Shown in pieces: positions 63,738 through 64,000 of a stretch of DNA of 64,000 bases. The notes beneath the pieces were generated by a model, which had not been told where the DNA came from, made no database searches, and was given only the letters and a program-made list of their open reading frames with translations. The DNA is taken from contig CM043965.1 in the NCBI GenBank assembly GCA_014529385.2, forward strand, positions 67,821,690 to 67,885,689. Direction: 5' to 3'. The position numbers were made by a program, and so were the translations under genes. Position 1 is the first letter of the stretch, and each line of letters starts with the position of its first letter. This stretch comes from Adiantum capillus-veneris. Its lineage: Eukaryota > Streptophyta > Polypodiopsida > Polypodiales > Pteridaceae.

Positions 63738-63742
63738 ACACT
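63738..63742. other. Target-site duplication of the copia element
   Basis: ACACT here equals 43363-43367, immediately outside the two LTRs. Confidence 0.85.
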
Positions 63743-63761
63743 CTCCCACTCTCTCTCCTCC

Positions 63762-63808
<47 letters not shown>

Positions 63809-63852
63809 TCCCCCCTCCCCAAGTGATTATTAACCCCCTCTTTCTTCTCTCT

Positions 63853-63925
<73 letters not shown>

Positions 63926-64000
63926 ACTCGTGACCCACTCTCTCTCTATCTCTCTCCCTCCTTGTCTTATTCACACACACACACACACACACACACACCC
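63743..64000 (+). repeat. CT- and CA-rich microsatellite region
   Basis: CT tracts at about 63771-63803 and 63856-63920 and a CA tract at 63972-63998, with unique spacers. It probably continues the sequence interrupted by the copia insertion (the left flank also ends in CA-rich DNA, 43346-43367). Confidence 0.85.

Overview
This is nuclear DNA from a land plant with a large, gene-poor, retrotransposon-filled genome. I see no confident host gene. Nearly every coding signal belongs to LTR retrotransposons, mostly Ty3/gypsy and some Ty1/copia, at several stages of decay and nested in one another. The primer-binding sites (tRNA-Asp type TGGCGCC... and tRNA-iMet type TGGTATC...), the chromodomain and the copia polyprotein order all fit a plant. 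My impression that it is a fern, other seed-free plant or gymnosperm rather than a flowering plant is weak and cannot be proven from this window.

Layout, left to right. (1) 1-2797: 3' half of element A, a Ty3-type element of a gag-protease family that lacks pol in its fuller copy B. (2) About 2830-4750, minus strand: broken ORF and leader repeats of an element related to C. (3) About 6120-17400, minus strand: element C, a Ty3 element with gag, protease, reverse transcriptase, RNase H and an integrase with two HHCC zinc modules, followed by a second protease-like domain. (4) 17404-19551: unassigned, with one exon-like ORF. (5) 19552-27668: element B, with LTRs, PBS, gag, three zinc knuckles and protease but no reverse transcriptase or integrase. 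(6) 27669-29955: microsatellites and a copia-like LTR end with an unrecognised minus-strand ORF. (7) 29956-41376: element G, a chromovirus with 1.7-kb LTRs, a tRNA-Met PBS and a chromodomain, carrying a 672-bp in-frame duplication of zinc knuckle plus protease. (8) 41377-43367: 5' end of another tRNA-Asp-primed element, H. (9) 43368-63737: a minus-strand copia element with matching 5-bp flanks ACACT. It is split inside reverse transcriptase by about 14.9 kb that holds Ty3 element D (about 45641-58400) and an inverted piece of copia LTR. (10) 63738-64000: CT/CA microsatellite.

The features that look unusual are shared by C and D, which lie on opposite strands and are well diverged. Each has a long leader between PBS and gag carrying repeated palindromes. 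The palindrome sequence differs between the two, but the architecture is the same. Each also has a duplicated integrase HHCC module and a second retropepsin-like domain after integrase. That second domain keeps DTG or DSG, while the usual protease before reverse transcriptase has lost its catalytic triplet (NSG in C, DSE in D). A, B and D also end in a tail with repeated W-[VIM]-[PR]-[KR]-like motifs. All elements look inactive, with stops, frameshifts or truncations.
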